DNA from: Caloramator fervidus
Lineage (GTDB): Bacteria > Bacillota > Clostridia > Clostridiales > Caloramatoraceae
DNA length: 64,000 nucleotides
Direction of reading: 5' to 3'
NCBI RefSeq assembly: GCF_900108045.1
Contig: NZ_FNUK01000005.1
Span: 1 to 64,000, forward strand
The position numbers were made by a program, and so were the translations under genes. Positions 54,813 through 64,000 of this stretch are shown piece by piece. The first letter of the stretch is position 1, and each line of letters opens with the position of its first letter. Below the pieces are notes generated by a model. That model was not told the DNA's origin. It saw nothing but the letters and a program-made list of their open reading frames with translations, and ran no database searches.

Positions 54813-56309
54813 TTATCTAATAAAAAATCCAAAATTATTTAAAATATCATGGGCAACAAGCCCATAGCCATATGTTTCGTATGCCTTATCTCCTGCAAGT
54901 CCATGAATATATGCCCCTAAAACAGCAGAGTCAAACAAATTATATCCCTGACCTAATAAAGATACTATAAGGCCTGTTAAAACATCGCCACTACCTGCTG
55001 TTGCCATTCCTGGATTTCCTGTTGTATTAATATAAACATTTTCTCCATCGGTTACAACAGTGCTTGCCCCTTTAAGCAAAACTATACATCTATATTCTTT
55101 AGCAAACTTTTTTGCAACTTCAACCCTATTTTTATTTATAAATTCAACACAAAGTCCTGTAAGCCTTGCCATTTCAGCAGGATGAGGAGTTAACAATACA
55201 TTAGCTTTAGAATTTTTTAAAATGCTAACATCCTTTGATAAAATATTAATACCATCAGCATCAATAACTAAATTTTTGTCATATCTTTTTAAAATTTCTT
55301 TTAAAGTAACAAAAAGCTCATCATAATTTCCAAGACCTACTCCAAAAGCTATTGCATCTGCTTTATCTAATATAATGTTTAAATTAGCCTCATCTATAAA
55401 AATATATCCATTCTTTTCATCACAAGGAATATATACTGCCTCTGGCACCAAAGCTCCTACTCTATCCATTATGCTCCTTGGAAATACTCCATAAACAAGC
55501 CCAGCTCCACTTCTTAAAGCAGATTTTAACGCTAAAATAACAGCACCTGACATTTTATAGTTTCCACCAATTATAAAAACTTTACCATAGTTCCCCTTAT
55601 TAGTATCTATCCTCCTCCTTTTTATAAGGTACATAGGATATCCATCATCATTAGTTAAAGTTTTTATGTTTTGTTCTTTTATACATTCTTTTGGAATTCC
55701 TATCTTTTTAACCAAAACCTTTCCTGAAGCTTCCCTTCCCTCTCCTAATATATGCCCAAACTTCAAGCACTCAAAGGTTACTGTAATATCTGCAAAGACA
55801 CACTTTCCTAAACACTTTCCATCATCACTGCTTATTCCTGAAGGAATATCTACAGATAAAATTTTATTTGCATCATTAATTACATCTATAACTTTTTTTA
55901 TATCATCTCTAACCTCTCCTGAAATGCCAGTTCCTAACACTGCATCAACTACAAGATCCGAACTTTTAACTTTTTCCCTTAATTTTTCTAAATCACTTTT
56001 TATTTCCAAGCCCATATTAATTAAAATATCTAAGTTAACCTTTGCATCGCCCTTTACCTTTGTTTTATCAGGAAAACAAAAAACATCTACCTCATAATTT
56101 TTATTTAAAAGCAATCTTGCAAGAGCAAAACCATCTCCTCCGTTATTGCCTATTCCACATACTATAGTAACATTCCTAGGTTTTAATTTCTCTATCTCTT
56201 CTAGCACAGCAAAAGCTGCATTTTCCATAAGAATAATTCCTGGAATCTTATATTTTTCTATAGCCCTTTTATCTATTTGTTTCATATCTTCAGAAGAAAC
56301 AACAAACAT
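54813..56309 (-). CDS. nnr: Bifunctional NAD(P)HX epimerase/dehydratase
   Basis: This repair enzyme has 498 residues. The N-terminal YjeF_N domain (~1-210, GNNGGDGFALARLL) interconverts R and S hydrates of NAD(P)H. The C-terminal ribokinase-like domain (~225-498, KGNYGKVFIIGG, LTPHPAEMARLTG, GNPGMATAGSGDVLTG) dehydrates them using ADP. Both domains look complete. It starts 2 bases after acpS. Confidence 0.96.
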   Translation of the reverse strand: MFVVSSEDMKQIDKRAIEKYKIPGIILMENAAFAVLEEIEKLKPRNVTIVCGIGNNGGDGFALARLLLNKNYEVDVFCFPDKTKVKGDAKVNLDILINMGLEIKSDLEKLREKVKSSDLVVDAVLGTGISGEVRDDIKKVIDVINDANKILSVDIPSGISSDDGKCLGKCVFADITVTFECLKFGHILGEGREASGKVLVKKIGIPKECIKEQNIKTLTNDDGYPMYLIKRRRIDTNKGNYGKVFIIGGNYKMSGAVILALKSALRSGAGLVYGVFPRSIMDRVGALVPEAVYIPCDEKNGYIFIDEANLNIILDKADAIAFGVGLGNYDELFVTLKEILKRYDKNLVIDADGINILSKDVSILKNSKANVLLTPHPAEMARLTGLCVEFINKNRVEVAKKFAKEYRCIVLLKGASTVVTDGENVYINTTGNPGMATAGSGDVLTGLIVSLLGQGYNLFDSAVLGAYIHGLAGDKAYETYGYGLVAHDILNNFGFFIR

Positions 56310-56311
56310 AC

Positions 56312-56671
56312 CTATCCCTCCGCAACTGCAAAGGCTGTTGCATAGTCCCTACAATGGGAAATGCTGATATGAACCCTCTTAATTCCTTTTTGATTTGCTG
56401 CTTGAAAAGCTTTGTTATGTAGAACAACAATAGGAACTGACCCATCCTTTAAAATTTCTATATCAGTCCACTTAAAAGTAATTCCAGTGCCAAGAGCTTT
56501 AGATACAGCTTCCTTTGCACAAAAATATCCTGCGTAACTTTCAAAATTTTTTTCTTTTAAATAATCTAACTCCCTATTTGTATATATCTTAGTTAAAAAT
56601 CTTTTATTTTTTTTTATAATCTTTTCTATTCTGTTTATCTCTATAATATCTACTCCAACGCCTAAAATCAT
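56312..56671 (-). CDS. acpS: Holo-[acyl-carrier-protein] synthase
   Basis: The protein has 119 residues. GVGVDIIEINRIE (~4-16), the metal/CoA site FCAKEAVSKALGTGI (~50-64) and HISISHCRDYATAFAV (~101-116) are intact. It attaches phosphopantetheine to ACP for fatty-acid synthesis. It is the first gene of the acpS-nnr-lolA-alr group. Confidence 0.97.
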   Translation of the reverse strand: MILGVGVDIIEINRIEKIIKKNKRFLTKIYTNRELDYLKEKNFESYAGYFCAKEAVSKALGTGITFKWTDIEILKDGSVPIVVLHNKAFQAANQKGIKRVHISISHCRDYATAFAVAEG

Positions 56672-56692
56672 AAAAAACTACCCCTTACTTAG

Positions 56693-56721
56693 ATTATAAA
56701 TCAACTCTTTAAAAAATGCAA
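56693..56721 (-). promoter_or_regulatory. Promoter of the acpS-nnr-lolA-alr group
   Basis: -35 TTGCAT (56721-56716), 17-base spacer, perfect -10 TATAAT (56698-56693). Its -35 overlaps the T run of the preceding terminator. Confidence 0.75.
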
Positions 56722-56752
56722 AAAATTATCCCCACTTAAAAATGGGGATAAT
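56719..56752 (-). terminator. Terminator after the DUF6514-like gene
   Basis: The stem ATTATCCCCA/TGGGGATAAT (56725-56734 with 56743-56752) has an 8-base loop and a T run after it. The stop codon begins at the stem edge. Confidence 0.85.
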
Positions 56753-57123
56753 TATGCTATGGCATATTTTATATACTTTTCATTTAAGTCCTTTTCAAAA
56801 TCATCAACCCATCTGTCACATAACTCACCAACAACATCTATTAAATGAACAGGGGATACCTGATTTTTAGCTAATTTGTCAATTAAATCCTCAACCTTAT
56901 TTTTATAAGGAGATATAAACTCTATCATTTCTTCCTCTAATAAAATGTTTCCTTCATCTTTTACTTGTTCAGAAGTTATACATATTCCATATCCTACAAC
57001 ATTAACATATTTATCCTTAAAATTAATTAATTTGCTAGTCTCTACAAGATAATACCTATACAATATATTTTTAAAGTTATCCGCAACTACATAACAGTGA
57101 CAAAGTTCATTTTTTATTCTCAT
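56752..57123 (-). CDS. DUF6514-like protein of unknown function
   Basis: The protein has 123 residues. ATG 57123 (MRIKNELCHCYVV) follows GGTGGGG; an upstream GTG is rejected. It is cytosolic with no membrane segment. An N-terminal beta-rich part (YRYYLVETS...YVNVVGYGICITSE) and a helical C-terminus (VEDLIDKLAKNQVSPVHLIDVVGELCDRWVDDF) resemble a small clostridial family I know as DUF6514. No function is known to me. It has its own terminator. Confidence 0.7.
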   Translation of the reverse strand: MRIKNELCHCYVVADNFKNILYRYYLVETSKLINFKDKYVNVVGYGICITSEQVKDEGNILLEEEMIEFISPYKNKVEDLIDKLAKNQVSPVHLIDVVGELCDRWVDDFEKDLNEKYIKYAIA

Positions 57124-57247
57124 TTTCCCCACCCCATATACTTAATTACTGCTTAAATTTTATCATTCTTTCCTTTAAAAATTTGTTATAATTTAGTATA
57201 AAAATTATAAAAAATTATTCTATAAAACGACATAAAAATCACAAATA

Positions 57248-57463
57248 TTACTTAATATTTAAATATATTTCAAGATGATTTCTCATCTTTTCAGAAAGCT
57301 GTCTATTTATAGTATTTATGAAAATTTTATTTCCTTCTATTTGAAACTGAAAATCTTTATATCCCTCCTTTGTCAAATAGGAAGGAATATCCTCAGGTTT
57401 TTCCTTAGTTAAAACAACATCACCGATAAACTCCCCATCAACATAAACCTCATAACTTGTCAT
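57248..57463 (-). CDS. Small hypothetical protein (71 residues)
   Basis: The ATG at 57463 follows AGGAGGAAT, a strong ribosome site. The product (MTSYEVYVDGEFIGDVVL...LEIYLNIK) is acidic, likely alpha/beta, with no signal peptide, membrane segment or Cys. I do not recognise the family. It follows the addA terminator. The stretch 57124-57247 between it and the next gene is AT-rich without a clear promoter. Confidence 0.65.
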   Translation of the reverse strand: MTSYEVYVDGEFIGDVVLTKEKPEDIPSYLTKEGYKDFQFQIEGNKIFINTINRQLSEKMRNHLEIYLNIK

Positions 57464-57500
57464 TTTTATTCCTCCTTCGTTTTTTAATTTATTTTCTCCA

Positions 57501-57536
57501 AAAAATAAAAAGAGGATACAAACTTTTGCATCCTCT
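57501..57536 (-). terminator. Terminator after addA
   Basis: AGAGGAT/ATCCTCT (57511-57517 with 57530-57536) with a few more pairs inside; TTTTATTTTT follows on the minus strand. The addA stop overlaps the stem. Confidence 0.82.
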
Positions 57537-60500
57537 ATTTACAAAGCTCTTTAAAGTTGCAATTGCCGTTACACTCAATACTTTTAAAATCACTAAAATT
57601 TTTATTTTCCATGTTTTCAAAAATATTTTTCAAATCCTTCAAAATATAATTTATTTCATCCTCATTAAAGTTTATCTCAATTAGCTCTCCTATATCTAAA
57701 AGATACATATAAGTTTTTATATCCTTTAAGTTAGATAATATATTTTTAGTTATACTTTTTATAGCATAGTAATATATTATAAATTGTGGCTTATAATATT
57801 CTATAATATCTTTTACATCTTTTATTTTATTAGTTTTATAATCTATTATATTTATGTTATAAAATCCATCTACATTGAATATATCCACCCTATCTATTAT
57901 TCCAAACACAGATATACTGCTTTGCGGAACTAAAACTTTAAAGCTAACTTCAGCTTCACTTTTTACTTTATCTCCTTTATTTAAGACTTTATAGGTATCT
58001 TCTATTTTTTTGAAATTTTCTAAATATCTTTCTATATACTTAAACTCATTGTTTAAATGAAAATATCCTTTATTCAAATAATCTTCCAACGCTTTATGAA
58101 CTAAGGTTCCCTTTTTAGCACCATTAAGAACTTTTATTTTTTCATCTTCATTTAAATCCTCATAATAAATTAAATCATCTTCCTCTAATTTTGCTATATA
58201 CTTAAAATAATATTTTTTAGGACATTCTTTATATGTCATATACCTTGAAACGCTTACAACTGACTTTGTAATATATTCTGGTTTAAATTCCAATCTTTTA
58301 AGTATATTAACACTTTTAACTTCGTTTTGTAAACATTTTCCTTTATCCTTTTTAAAATCAAAAAATTTCTTTGTTAGGTTAACATAAGAATCTAAATCTT
58401 TATTCTTAAATTTACTTATATAAGTTATATACTTTTCATCTTTTTCATAACCTGAAAATCCAAGAAACCTTATAGCTCTTGTCAAAGCTACATACAGTAT
58501 CCTTATCTCTTCATTTAACTCCTCTTGTTCAATTTCCTTTTTTAAATCATCAAATAGATTTTGTTCAAATCCCTCTAATTTATGACAAGCAACTATTCCA
58601 TATTCCTTATGGTATATAAACTTTTGCTTATACTCTTTTTTAATAACCCTATCAAGTCCTGGAACAAATACTATTTCAAATTCTAATCCCTTTGAAGCAT
58701 GAATTGTCATTATCTTTACTGCATCGCTATCCTCTGTGTCTAAAAATGCCTCCCCTTCTTTTGAGGATATTTCTTTTAAATTTTCAATATACTCTATAAA
58801 GTCAAAAGAAGTAAATATTCCTTTATTATCAAATTCCCTAGCTATTTCAATAAACTTTTCCACATTCCTATATTTTTGAATTCCATTTTCTAAAGACAAA
58901 AGTATCTCTTTTATCTTTAAATCCTCAATCACCTTACATAAAAATTTATGAACAGTATAATAAGGAACTAAGCCTTTAAGTTCTTCTATCTTATATAATA
59001 TTTTCCTTTTAAATTCATCTAAAGACATCTTTTCTGCAATATCCCTAAAACTATTCCCCTCTCTTAAAAGCTTAAACATATCAACTATTAAGTCATCAGA
59101 AAATCCAACAAAGGGACTTCTTAAAAAACCCAAAAGAGCTACTTCATCGTTAAACTTATAAAAATACTTTAGCATATTTATAATATCTAATACTTCCTGC
59201 TTTGAAAAATAACCTATACCCCCAACTAAAGTATATGGAATATTATTTTTCTTAAAGGCCCGTTCTAACTCTTCAACATCATTTCTATCTCTTATTAAGA
59301 TAACTATGTCTTTATAGTCAAATCCATTTTGAATTAGCTTATTTATCCTATCTATTATAAACTCAACTTCTTCATCCCTTGAAGCAATATTAATTTCATC
59401 TTTATAGTCAAAAATCTTAAGATCTTCTACTTGTATTTTCCCAGTTCTTAGTCTTTCTTTTATATCCTCCATTTTTTCTTTTAAATTTGATTCTTCCTTT
59501 TTACTTTTTTGAAAAAATTTATATTCAAATCCAGCTAACCCCAAGACTTTTCCTGAACATTTTATTTTCTCATATCCTTCAATAACTTCATCAAACATGT
59601 CATTTATAATTTTAACTAAATCATCATGACTTCTAAAATTGATTGATAAAGTAAGTTTCTCACCCTTTTTTTGTATCATCTCAGTTACTTTTTCAAAAAC
59701 TTTATAATTTGTACCTCTAAAAGAGTATATGGATTGTTTTATATCTCCAACAACAAATAATTTTCCATCATGTACTTTTTCAATATCACCTACTAAATTC
59801 TTAAGAATTTCAAATTGTATATCGTTTGTATCTTGAAACTCATCAACTAAAAAATATTTATATCTTTTTATCAAATCTTCTCTAACATCCTCATGCTCTT
59901 TTAAAAGCTTTAAAGTTAAAATTTCTAAATCATTAAAGTCAAGAAGTCCTTCCTTAAGTTTTAATTGGGTATATTTTTCATTTATTTTATATATTAAATT
60001 TGCCACTAAAACTTCAATTTTTTCTATCTTCTTTAACTTTTCACTATCATTTTTATAAAATTTACTTAAATTATCCATAGTTTTTGATAATACTTCATTT
60101 ATATCACTGCCTTTTTCCCTTATTTTTCTATACATTTTTTTTATTTCTTTATTAAAAGTTCCCTTTGAAACATATTCTATACCAAATTGTTCAAATAAAG
60201 CATCAAAATGTTCTTCAAAAGATGTATCTTGTAAAAATTCCTCTATAACATCTTCAATTATTTTTGTTAATATAGTTTCAGAATCAACTTCCTCAATTAT
60301 TTGATACATAGGCTCAAGCTCCAATTTATAATAATACTCCCTTATTATTTTATCGCAGAAGCTATGAAATGTTGAAATGTTTGCTTGATCTAATTTTTCC
60401 TTAATCTTTATAAGTTTGCTTTTCAAATTATCATTGCTTTTTAAAACAAACTGATTTACCAACTCTAAAATTCTACTTTTCATTTCTAAAGCTGCTTTTT

Positions 60501-60693
60501 TAGTAAAGGTTATTGCAACAATATCATCGATATCGCAGCTTGTCTCAAGTAAAAGCCTTAAAAACCTCCTAGTTAAAACCCGTGTTTTCCCTGAGCCTGC
60601 TCCTGCATGTAAAGCAATATTTTTGTTTATATCAAGAGCTAAAGCTTGTTCATCATTTACCTCATAAATCTCTTTTATTTTTTCTACATCCAT
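57535..60693 (-). CDS. addA: AddA: ATP-dependent helicase/nuclease subunit A
   Basis: The protein has 1052 residues, shorter than B. subtilis AddA (~1230). UvrD-type helicase motifs are HAGAGSGKTRVLTRR (~29-43), AITFTKKAALEMK (~60-72), FLVDEFQDTND (~287-297), GDIKQSIYSFRG (~318-329) and ALTRA (~768). The C-terminal nuclease has IIDYKTNK (~975-982). Cysteines are placed as in Fe-S nuclease domains: one in ECPKKYYFKY (~845) and CNGNCNFKELC at the very end. Together with AddB it resects double-strand breaks for recombination. It begins 1 base after addB. Confidence 0.95.
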   Translation of the reverse strand: MDVEKIKEIYEVNDEQALALDINKNIALHAGAGSGKTRVLTRRFLRLLLETSCDIDDIVAITFTKKAALEMKSRILELVNQFVLKSNDNLKSKLIKIKEKLDQANISTFHSFCDKIIREYYYKLELEPMYQIIEEVDSETILTKIIEDVIEEFLQDTSFEEHFDALFEQFGIEYVSKGTFNKEIKKMYRKIREKGSDINEVLSKTMDNLSKFYKNDSEKLKKIEKIEVLVANLIYKINEKYTQLKLKEGLLDFNDLEILTLKLLKEHEDVREDLIKRYKYFLVDEFQDTNDIQFEILKNLVGDIEKVHDGKLFVVGDIKQSIYSFRGTNYKVFEKVTEMIQKKGEKLTLSINFRSHDDLVKIINDMFDEVIEGYEKIKCSGKVLGLAGFEYKFFQKSKKEESNLKEKMEDIKERLRTGKIQVEDLKIFDYKDEINIASRDEEVEFIIDRINKLIQNGFDYKDIVILIRDRNDVEELERAFKKNNIPYTLVGGIGYFSKQEVLDIINMLKYFYKFNDEVALLGFLRSPFVGFSDDLIVDMFKLLREGNSFRDIAEKMSLDEFKRKILYKIEELKGLVPYYTVHKFLCKVIEDLKIKEILLSLENGIQKYRNVEKFIEIAREFDNKGIFTSFDFIEYIENLKEISSKEGEAFLDTEDSDAVKIMTIHASKGLEFEIVFVPGLDRVIKKEYKQKFIYHKEYGIVACHKLEGFEQNLFDDLKKEIEQEELNEEIRILYVALTRAIRFLGFSGYEKDEKYITYISKFKNKDLDSYVNLTKKFFDFKKDKGKCLQNEVKSVNILKRLEFKPEYITKSVVSVSRYMTYKECPKKYYFKYIAKLEEDDLIYYEDLNEDEKIKVLNGAKKGTLVHKALEDYLNKGYFHLNNEFKYIERYLENFKKIEDTYKVLNKGDKVKSEAEVSFKVLVPQSSISVFGIIDRVDIFNVDGFYNINIIDYKTNKIKDVKDIIEYYKPQFIIYYYAIKSITKNILSNLKDIKTYMYLLDIGELIEINFNEDEINYILKDLKNIFENMENKNFSDFKSIECNGNCNFKELCK

Positions 60694-60694
60694 T

Positions 60695-63600
60695 TTACCA
60701 CCTTGCCTTCTTTAAAATCCTATCAAGCTCATACCTACATATATCTGAAAAAGAACAGCTAAATTTATTAAAACCTTTCTTTGGACAATTTAAAGGTAAA
60801 GTAAAATCTCCTTTTTTTATCCTTTCTATTCTTGATTCAATATGGCTTTTCTTTATATATTCAAGGACAGTATCAAAATTATCACAAGATAAAGTTACAG
60901 TTTTTCCTTTTACTCCAATTTTATTTTTTGTATCTTCTATTATAATTCCACTATACTTTGGTTTTCCTTCTTTTGCTGTATTTTTTATGCTGTAATATAA
61001 AAGAGCAATAGCTTTTGGGTCAAAACCTTTTTCCCTTAAAATATTCTGAACCACATAAAAGTAAGTTGAAATTTGAATATCATTCCCCTTTAAAATTCCA
61101 ATTAAATTTTTATCTTTAACATCTCCTTTTTTATAATCATATACTACAAAATATCCTGTTGGTTTTCCATCTAATATCTCCATATCCACCCTATCTATTC
61201 TTCCTTTTATTTTAACACCCTCTATTATTTTTTCAGAAACAAAGGTATGCTCAACCAATATAGGTCTTAAATTGAATTTATTTAAAAATTCTATATCTTT
61301 CTTTAAGAAACTTTTAATAACATTTAAAATTTCTGCTTTCCTTCTTTTTATCAAAATATTAGTTTCTAAAATACCTTTTTTACGCATTATCTTCTCAACT
61401 ATATCCTCAATAAAAAGCTCATCATATTCTATTTCATATCCTCTATCAATAAAATACTTATAATACTCCTTTAAAACTTCATGATATAAATTTCCTTCCG
61501 AAAGGTGAGAAAAAATGTCATCTTCCTCATCATATCCAACCTCAATAAGGTTTTCTAAAAAAAACTTAAAAGGACAATTTAAAAAATAGTTTATAGTAGA
61601 TACACTAAAAGCATATTCACAATTAAAAACTTGAGCCTTGTTTTCACCAACTAACCCATCATAATTTGTAAACTTTTCACTCCATCTTAAAAACTCCATT
61701 TCCTTCCCCTTTTGAATATAACTTAAAGTCAATTCATCAAGTTTTTGTAAAAATTTTGCATCATCATAAAATCCTAATGAATAAGAGTTTATCAATTCCT
61801 TTTTGGTATATATGTTTTCTATTTTTAAATTAAATCTATCCCTCATGCACCTTTGATAAAGTTTTTTTACCTTTTCCTCAATTCCTAAAGTAAAAATAAC
61901 CTCATCTAAAAATGCAGACTTTATAATATATGACCCATCTTCATTAGATGTTCTATAACTTAAAAAAATACCTTTTTCACAAGATGCTATTGACATTATA
62001 AACCTTATTTTTTCTTTATCATATTCAAAGGATCTTGCTCCAAGGTTTATTCCATTTTTATAAAAAATTTCCTTTTCCCTTGACGTATATATCCCTGAAG
62101 TCCCAAAGTTTCTAGGAAAAATTCCTTCATTAAGTCCTAAAATTAAAACATAATCATAACTTATACCTCTTATAAGATCTGGGGATAAAACTTTTATTCC
62201 ATAGCTTGGTTTATTTTTTAAAGTAACTGAAACTTCATTAATATTTTCATTTATAATTTCTATAAATTCTTCAAAGGATATACTATTTCGCAAAAGCTTA
62301 TAGGAATTATTAAGCTCCTCTAAAAGATCTAAAAAAGCTAACAGAGCTTTCATGTCCCTTAATGCAATATCAATTGGGATCAAACCTTCTTTATATGCCT
62401 TCATTATTTTCTGCTTTACTTTTAGCTTATCAATTATGCCTACAACCATCCCCTTAAAATTTTCAAATAAATCATTATCTTTTACTTTTAAAATTGAATC
62501 TATAAAATCAATCCATTCCTTTAATTTTTTTATATTTTCCTTTAATTCAAAATCGCTGTTAATAAGCTTTTCAATATATTCCCTTGTTTTTTCACCTTTA
62601 TATGTTAAATTTAAAACTTCCCTTAACTTTTCTTTATCATCTAAATCAAAAAGATAAGGGGATAACAATACATCCTCTAGTTTATTTTTATCAAACAAAT
62701 CGAATCTTAAAGTAATTAAATTTAAAATACTTCTTATCAATGGTATGTTTTTAAGATTTTCAAAATCAGCCAGCATTACAGGTATTTCATATTCGTTAAA
62801 TATATCTAATATATAACTTTGATAGCTTTCTAAGTCATTTACTATTAAAGCTATTTTATCAAGTTCAGTTTCATCATTCATTATAATATCTTTTATTATC
62901 CTTGCCGCTTGTCTTACTTCATCTTCAATACAAGGAGCATTAATAATCTTTAAGTTTAAATCTTTTTCTAACCTTTCAAAAGTAAAAAGCTTTTTAGCTA
63001 AAAGCTTAAAATCTCCAGTTTTATTTTCTTCATAAATTTCTACCTTCAAATCTTTATATACCCTTAAAATTTCCTTTTCTATAAATAAATCTATAAAATC
63101 AGTTCTTAATGGTATATTACCTATAAAATTTATATTGTTATAACAATTCTTTATAGATTTTAATAAAGCTTCTTCGTTTTTAAATATATCTAAGTAACCA
63201 TCTAAGACTATAAGCTCAACATCCTTTAAATACTGAGAATCTTTAACATTATCTGATGCAAACCTTAAAAGATCATCCATATCATAAAGTTTTAACCTAT
63301 TAAGTTTTTCTTGATATTTTTCATAAATCCTATAAACGTCTAAAGATTTTAACTTTATTCGACTATCTTCTATGGAATTAACTTTATCTAAAAATTCATT
63401 TGGCGATAAGTTTTCTTTTTTTATTCTCCTTATTGTATTATATAAACTAATAACAAACCCCTTCTTTAAAGCAACCATATTAAAATAACTTATATCATTT
63501 AAGTTTTCCTTTATAACCTGTTGTAATATAATTAACGAAGCTTTTGTAGATATTAATTCCCTATCTAGTTTATCCATTACAATATTTCTTGCAAGATCAT

Positions 63601-63742
63601 CAAAGGTAATTACATCTATGTAAAAAAGTCCCCCCAAATTCTCCATTATTTTTTCCCTTGCAAAACTTATAACTTCCCTTGAAGGAGCAAGATATACAAC
63701 CTTCTTGCCTTTTTTTATAACTTCAATACATTTTTTAAACAT
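60695..63742 (-). CDS. addB: AddB: ATP-dependent nuclease subunit B, lacking Walker A
   Basis: The protein has 1015 residues. ATG 63742 follows GGAGGGTG, and in-frame codons upstream reach a stop after 14 codons, so no longer N-terminus is possible. It opens with KKGKKVVYLAPSREVISFAREKI, which aligns with AddB just past the usual GRSGSGKT loop; the Walker A segment is therefore absent. The inactive-helicase core (~250-700), a PD-(D/E)XK nuclease (GRIDRVD, VYDYKKGD, ~870-900) and Fe-S-type cysteines (NCPFKFF ~725, C..CSFSDIC at the end) are present. Confidence 0.92.
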   Translation of the reverse strand: MFKKCIEVIKKGKKVVYLAPSREVISFAREKIMENLGGLFYIDVITFDDLARNIVMDKLDRELISTKASLIILQQVIKENLNDISYFNMVALKKGFVISLYNTIRRIKKENLSPNEFLDKVNSIEDSRIKLKSLDVYRIYEKYQEKLNRLKLYDMDDLLRFASDNVKDSQYLKDVELIVLDGYLDIFKNEEALLKSIKNCYNNINFIGNIPLRTDFIDLFIEKEILRVYKDLKVEIYEENKTGDFKLLAKKLFTFERLEKDLNLKIINAPCIEDEVRQAARIIKDIIMNDETELDKIALIVNDLESYQSYILDIFNEYEIPVMLADFENLKNIPLIRSILNLITLRFDLFDKNKLEDVLLSPYLFDLDDKEKLREVLNLTYKGEKTREYIEKLINSDFELKENIKKLKEWIDFIDSILKVKDNDLFENFKGMVVGIIDKLKVKQKIMKAYKEGLIPIDIALRDMKALLAFLDLLEELNNSYKLLRNSISFEEFIEIINENINEVSVTLKNKPSYGIKVLSPDLIRGISYDYVLILGLNEGIFPRNFGTSGIYTSREKEIFYKNGINLGARSFEYDKEKIRFIMSIASCEKGIFLSYRTSNEDGSYIIKSAFLDEVIFTLGIEEKVKKLYQRCMRDRFNLKIENIYTKKELINSYSLGFYDDAKFLQKLDELTLSYIQKGKEMEFLRWSEKFTNYDGLVGENKAQVFNCEYAFSVSTINYFLNCPFKFFLENLIEVGYDEEDDIFSHLSEGNLYHEVLKEYYKYFIDRGYEIEYDELFIEDIVEKIMRKKGILETNILIKRRKAEILNVIKSFLKKDIEFLNKFNLRPILVEHTFVSEKIIEGVKIKGRIDRVDMEILDGKPTGYFVVYDYKKGDVKDKNLIGILKGNDIQISTYFYVVQNILREKGFDPKAIALLYYSIKNTAKEGKPKYSGIIIEDTKNKIGVKGKTVTLSCDNFDTVLEYIKKSHIESRIERIKKGDFTLPLNCPKKGFNKFSCSFSDICRYELDRILKKARW

Positions 63743-63798
63743 AAAATCACCCTCCAGCTTTATTTTAGTATAACTAGAAGGTGATTATCAATTAAACT

Positions 63799-64000
63799 TC
63801 ATTTTAAAATTTCTTCTGCCTTTGTATAAACTGCTCTTTTTACAAAATTATAAAGTCCTAAGGCAATTGCTCCTCCCAAAGCTCCTGTAAAAAATGACAC
63901 TAAAAGCATAAAAAACTTATCATTTACTTTAGACGCAAATATTAACATGGCTAATAAACTCCCAACAAAATTTGCTAGTCCTCCTGATAATATAGCCTTT
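63799..64000 (-). CDS. C-terminal end of a small membrane protein (partial)
   Basis: The minus strand is open from the right edge to a TGA at 63801-63799, too short for the supplied track. The visible 66 residues (AILSGGLANFVGSLLAM...GGAIALGLYNFVKRAVYTKAEEILK) contain two Gly-rich hydrophobic helices and a basic C-terminus. The gene is cut by the window edge and lies ~56 bases before addB. I do not recognise the family. Confidence 0.65.
   Translation of the reverse strand, partial: KAILSGGLANFVGSLLAMLIFASKVNDKFFMLLVSFFTGALGGAIALGLYNFVKRAVYTKAEEILK

Overview
The window looks like the chromosome of a low-GC, endospore-type Clostridia bacterium, probably Clostridiaceae or a close (possibly thermophilic) relative. 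The evidence is very AT-rich DNA, strong AGGAGG-type ribosome sites, whiA/yvcK/rapZ, DnaE-PfkA-Pyk and FtsEX-CtpB-like synteny, a ydaO-type riboswitch, and split transketolase. I cannot name the species from the 179 bases of 16S that are visible. Almost every gene lies on the minus strand. One gene (42096-42788) lies on the plus strand. I see no insertion sequence, prophage, CRISPR array or tRNA.

Layout, left to right. 1-480: the 5' end of a 16S gene and its promoter. 512-1523: two small proteins sharing a helical module found on spore-former surface-type proteins. 1602-10592: a nine-gene unit with its own promoter and terminator. It encodes an anchored rhodanese, a GltD-like FAD/Fe-S oxidoreductase, an HdrB-like CCG Fe-S protein, a TVP38 membrane protein, a YnjB-type ABC importer (binding protein, two permeases, ATPase) and a CDP-alcohol phosphatidyltransferase. 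This resembles a rearranged version of the E. coli ydjXYZ-ynjABCDEF neighbourhood and is the best candidate for an undescribed system.

10703-30624: housekeeping genes: rlmD-like, pyk, pfkA, dnaE, a CBS/DRTGG regulator, whiA, yvcK, rapZ and a PHP hydrolase (cell-wall and carbon control), then a zinc-type ABC importer, hisC, murB, an RsmF-like methylase and a second PHP hydrolase. 30679-41759: uvrC, a DUF457 membrane protein, an FHA-FtsW-PBP wall-synthesis group under a YdcF-like protein, then uvrA and uvrB behind an SOS (LexA) box.

41930-42788: a sigma-A promoter and a cyclic di-AMP (ydaO/yuaA) riboswitch lead directly into a secreted protein of unknown function with a conserved His/Asp-rich C-terminal domain. 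42806-50261: a double P-loop ATPase of unknown role, then a MinJ-like PDZ protein, a CtpB-like protease, an M23 peptidase with coiled coil, FtsX, FtsE and a YitT-family protein: a division and wall-hydrolase control group. 50397-57123: split transketolase, MazEF, alanine racemase, a LolA-like lipoprotein, NAD(P)HX repair enzyme, AcpS and a DUF6514-like protein. 57248-64000: a small unknown protein, AddA, an AddB that lacks its Walker A segment, and the end of a small membrane protein.

Start codons were moved downstream from the longest ORF wherever a ribosome site clearly pointed to an internal start; this is noted in each entry.
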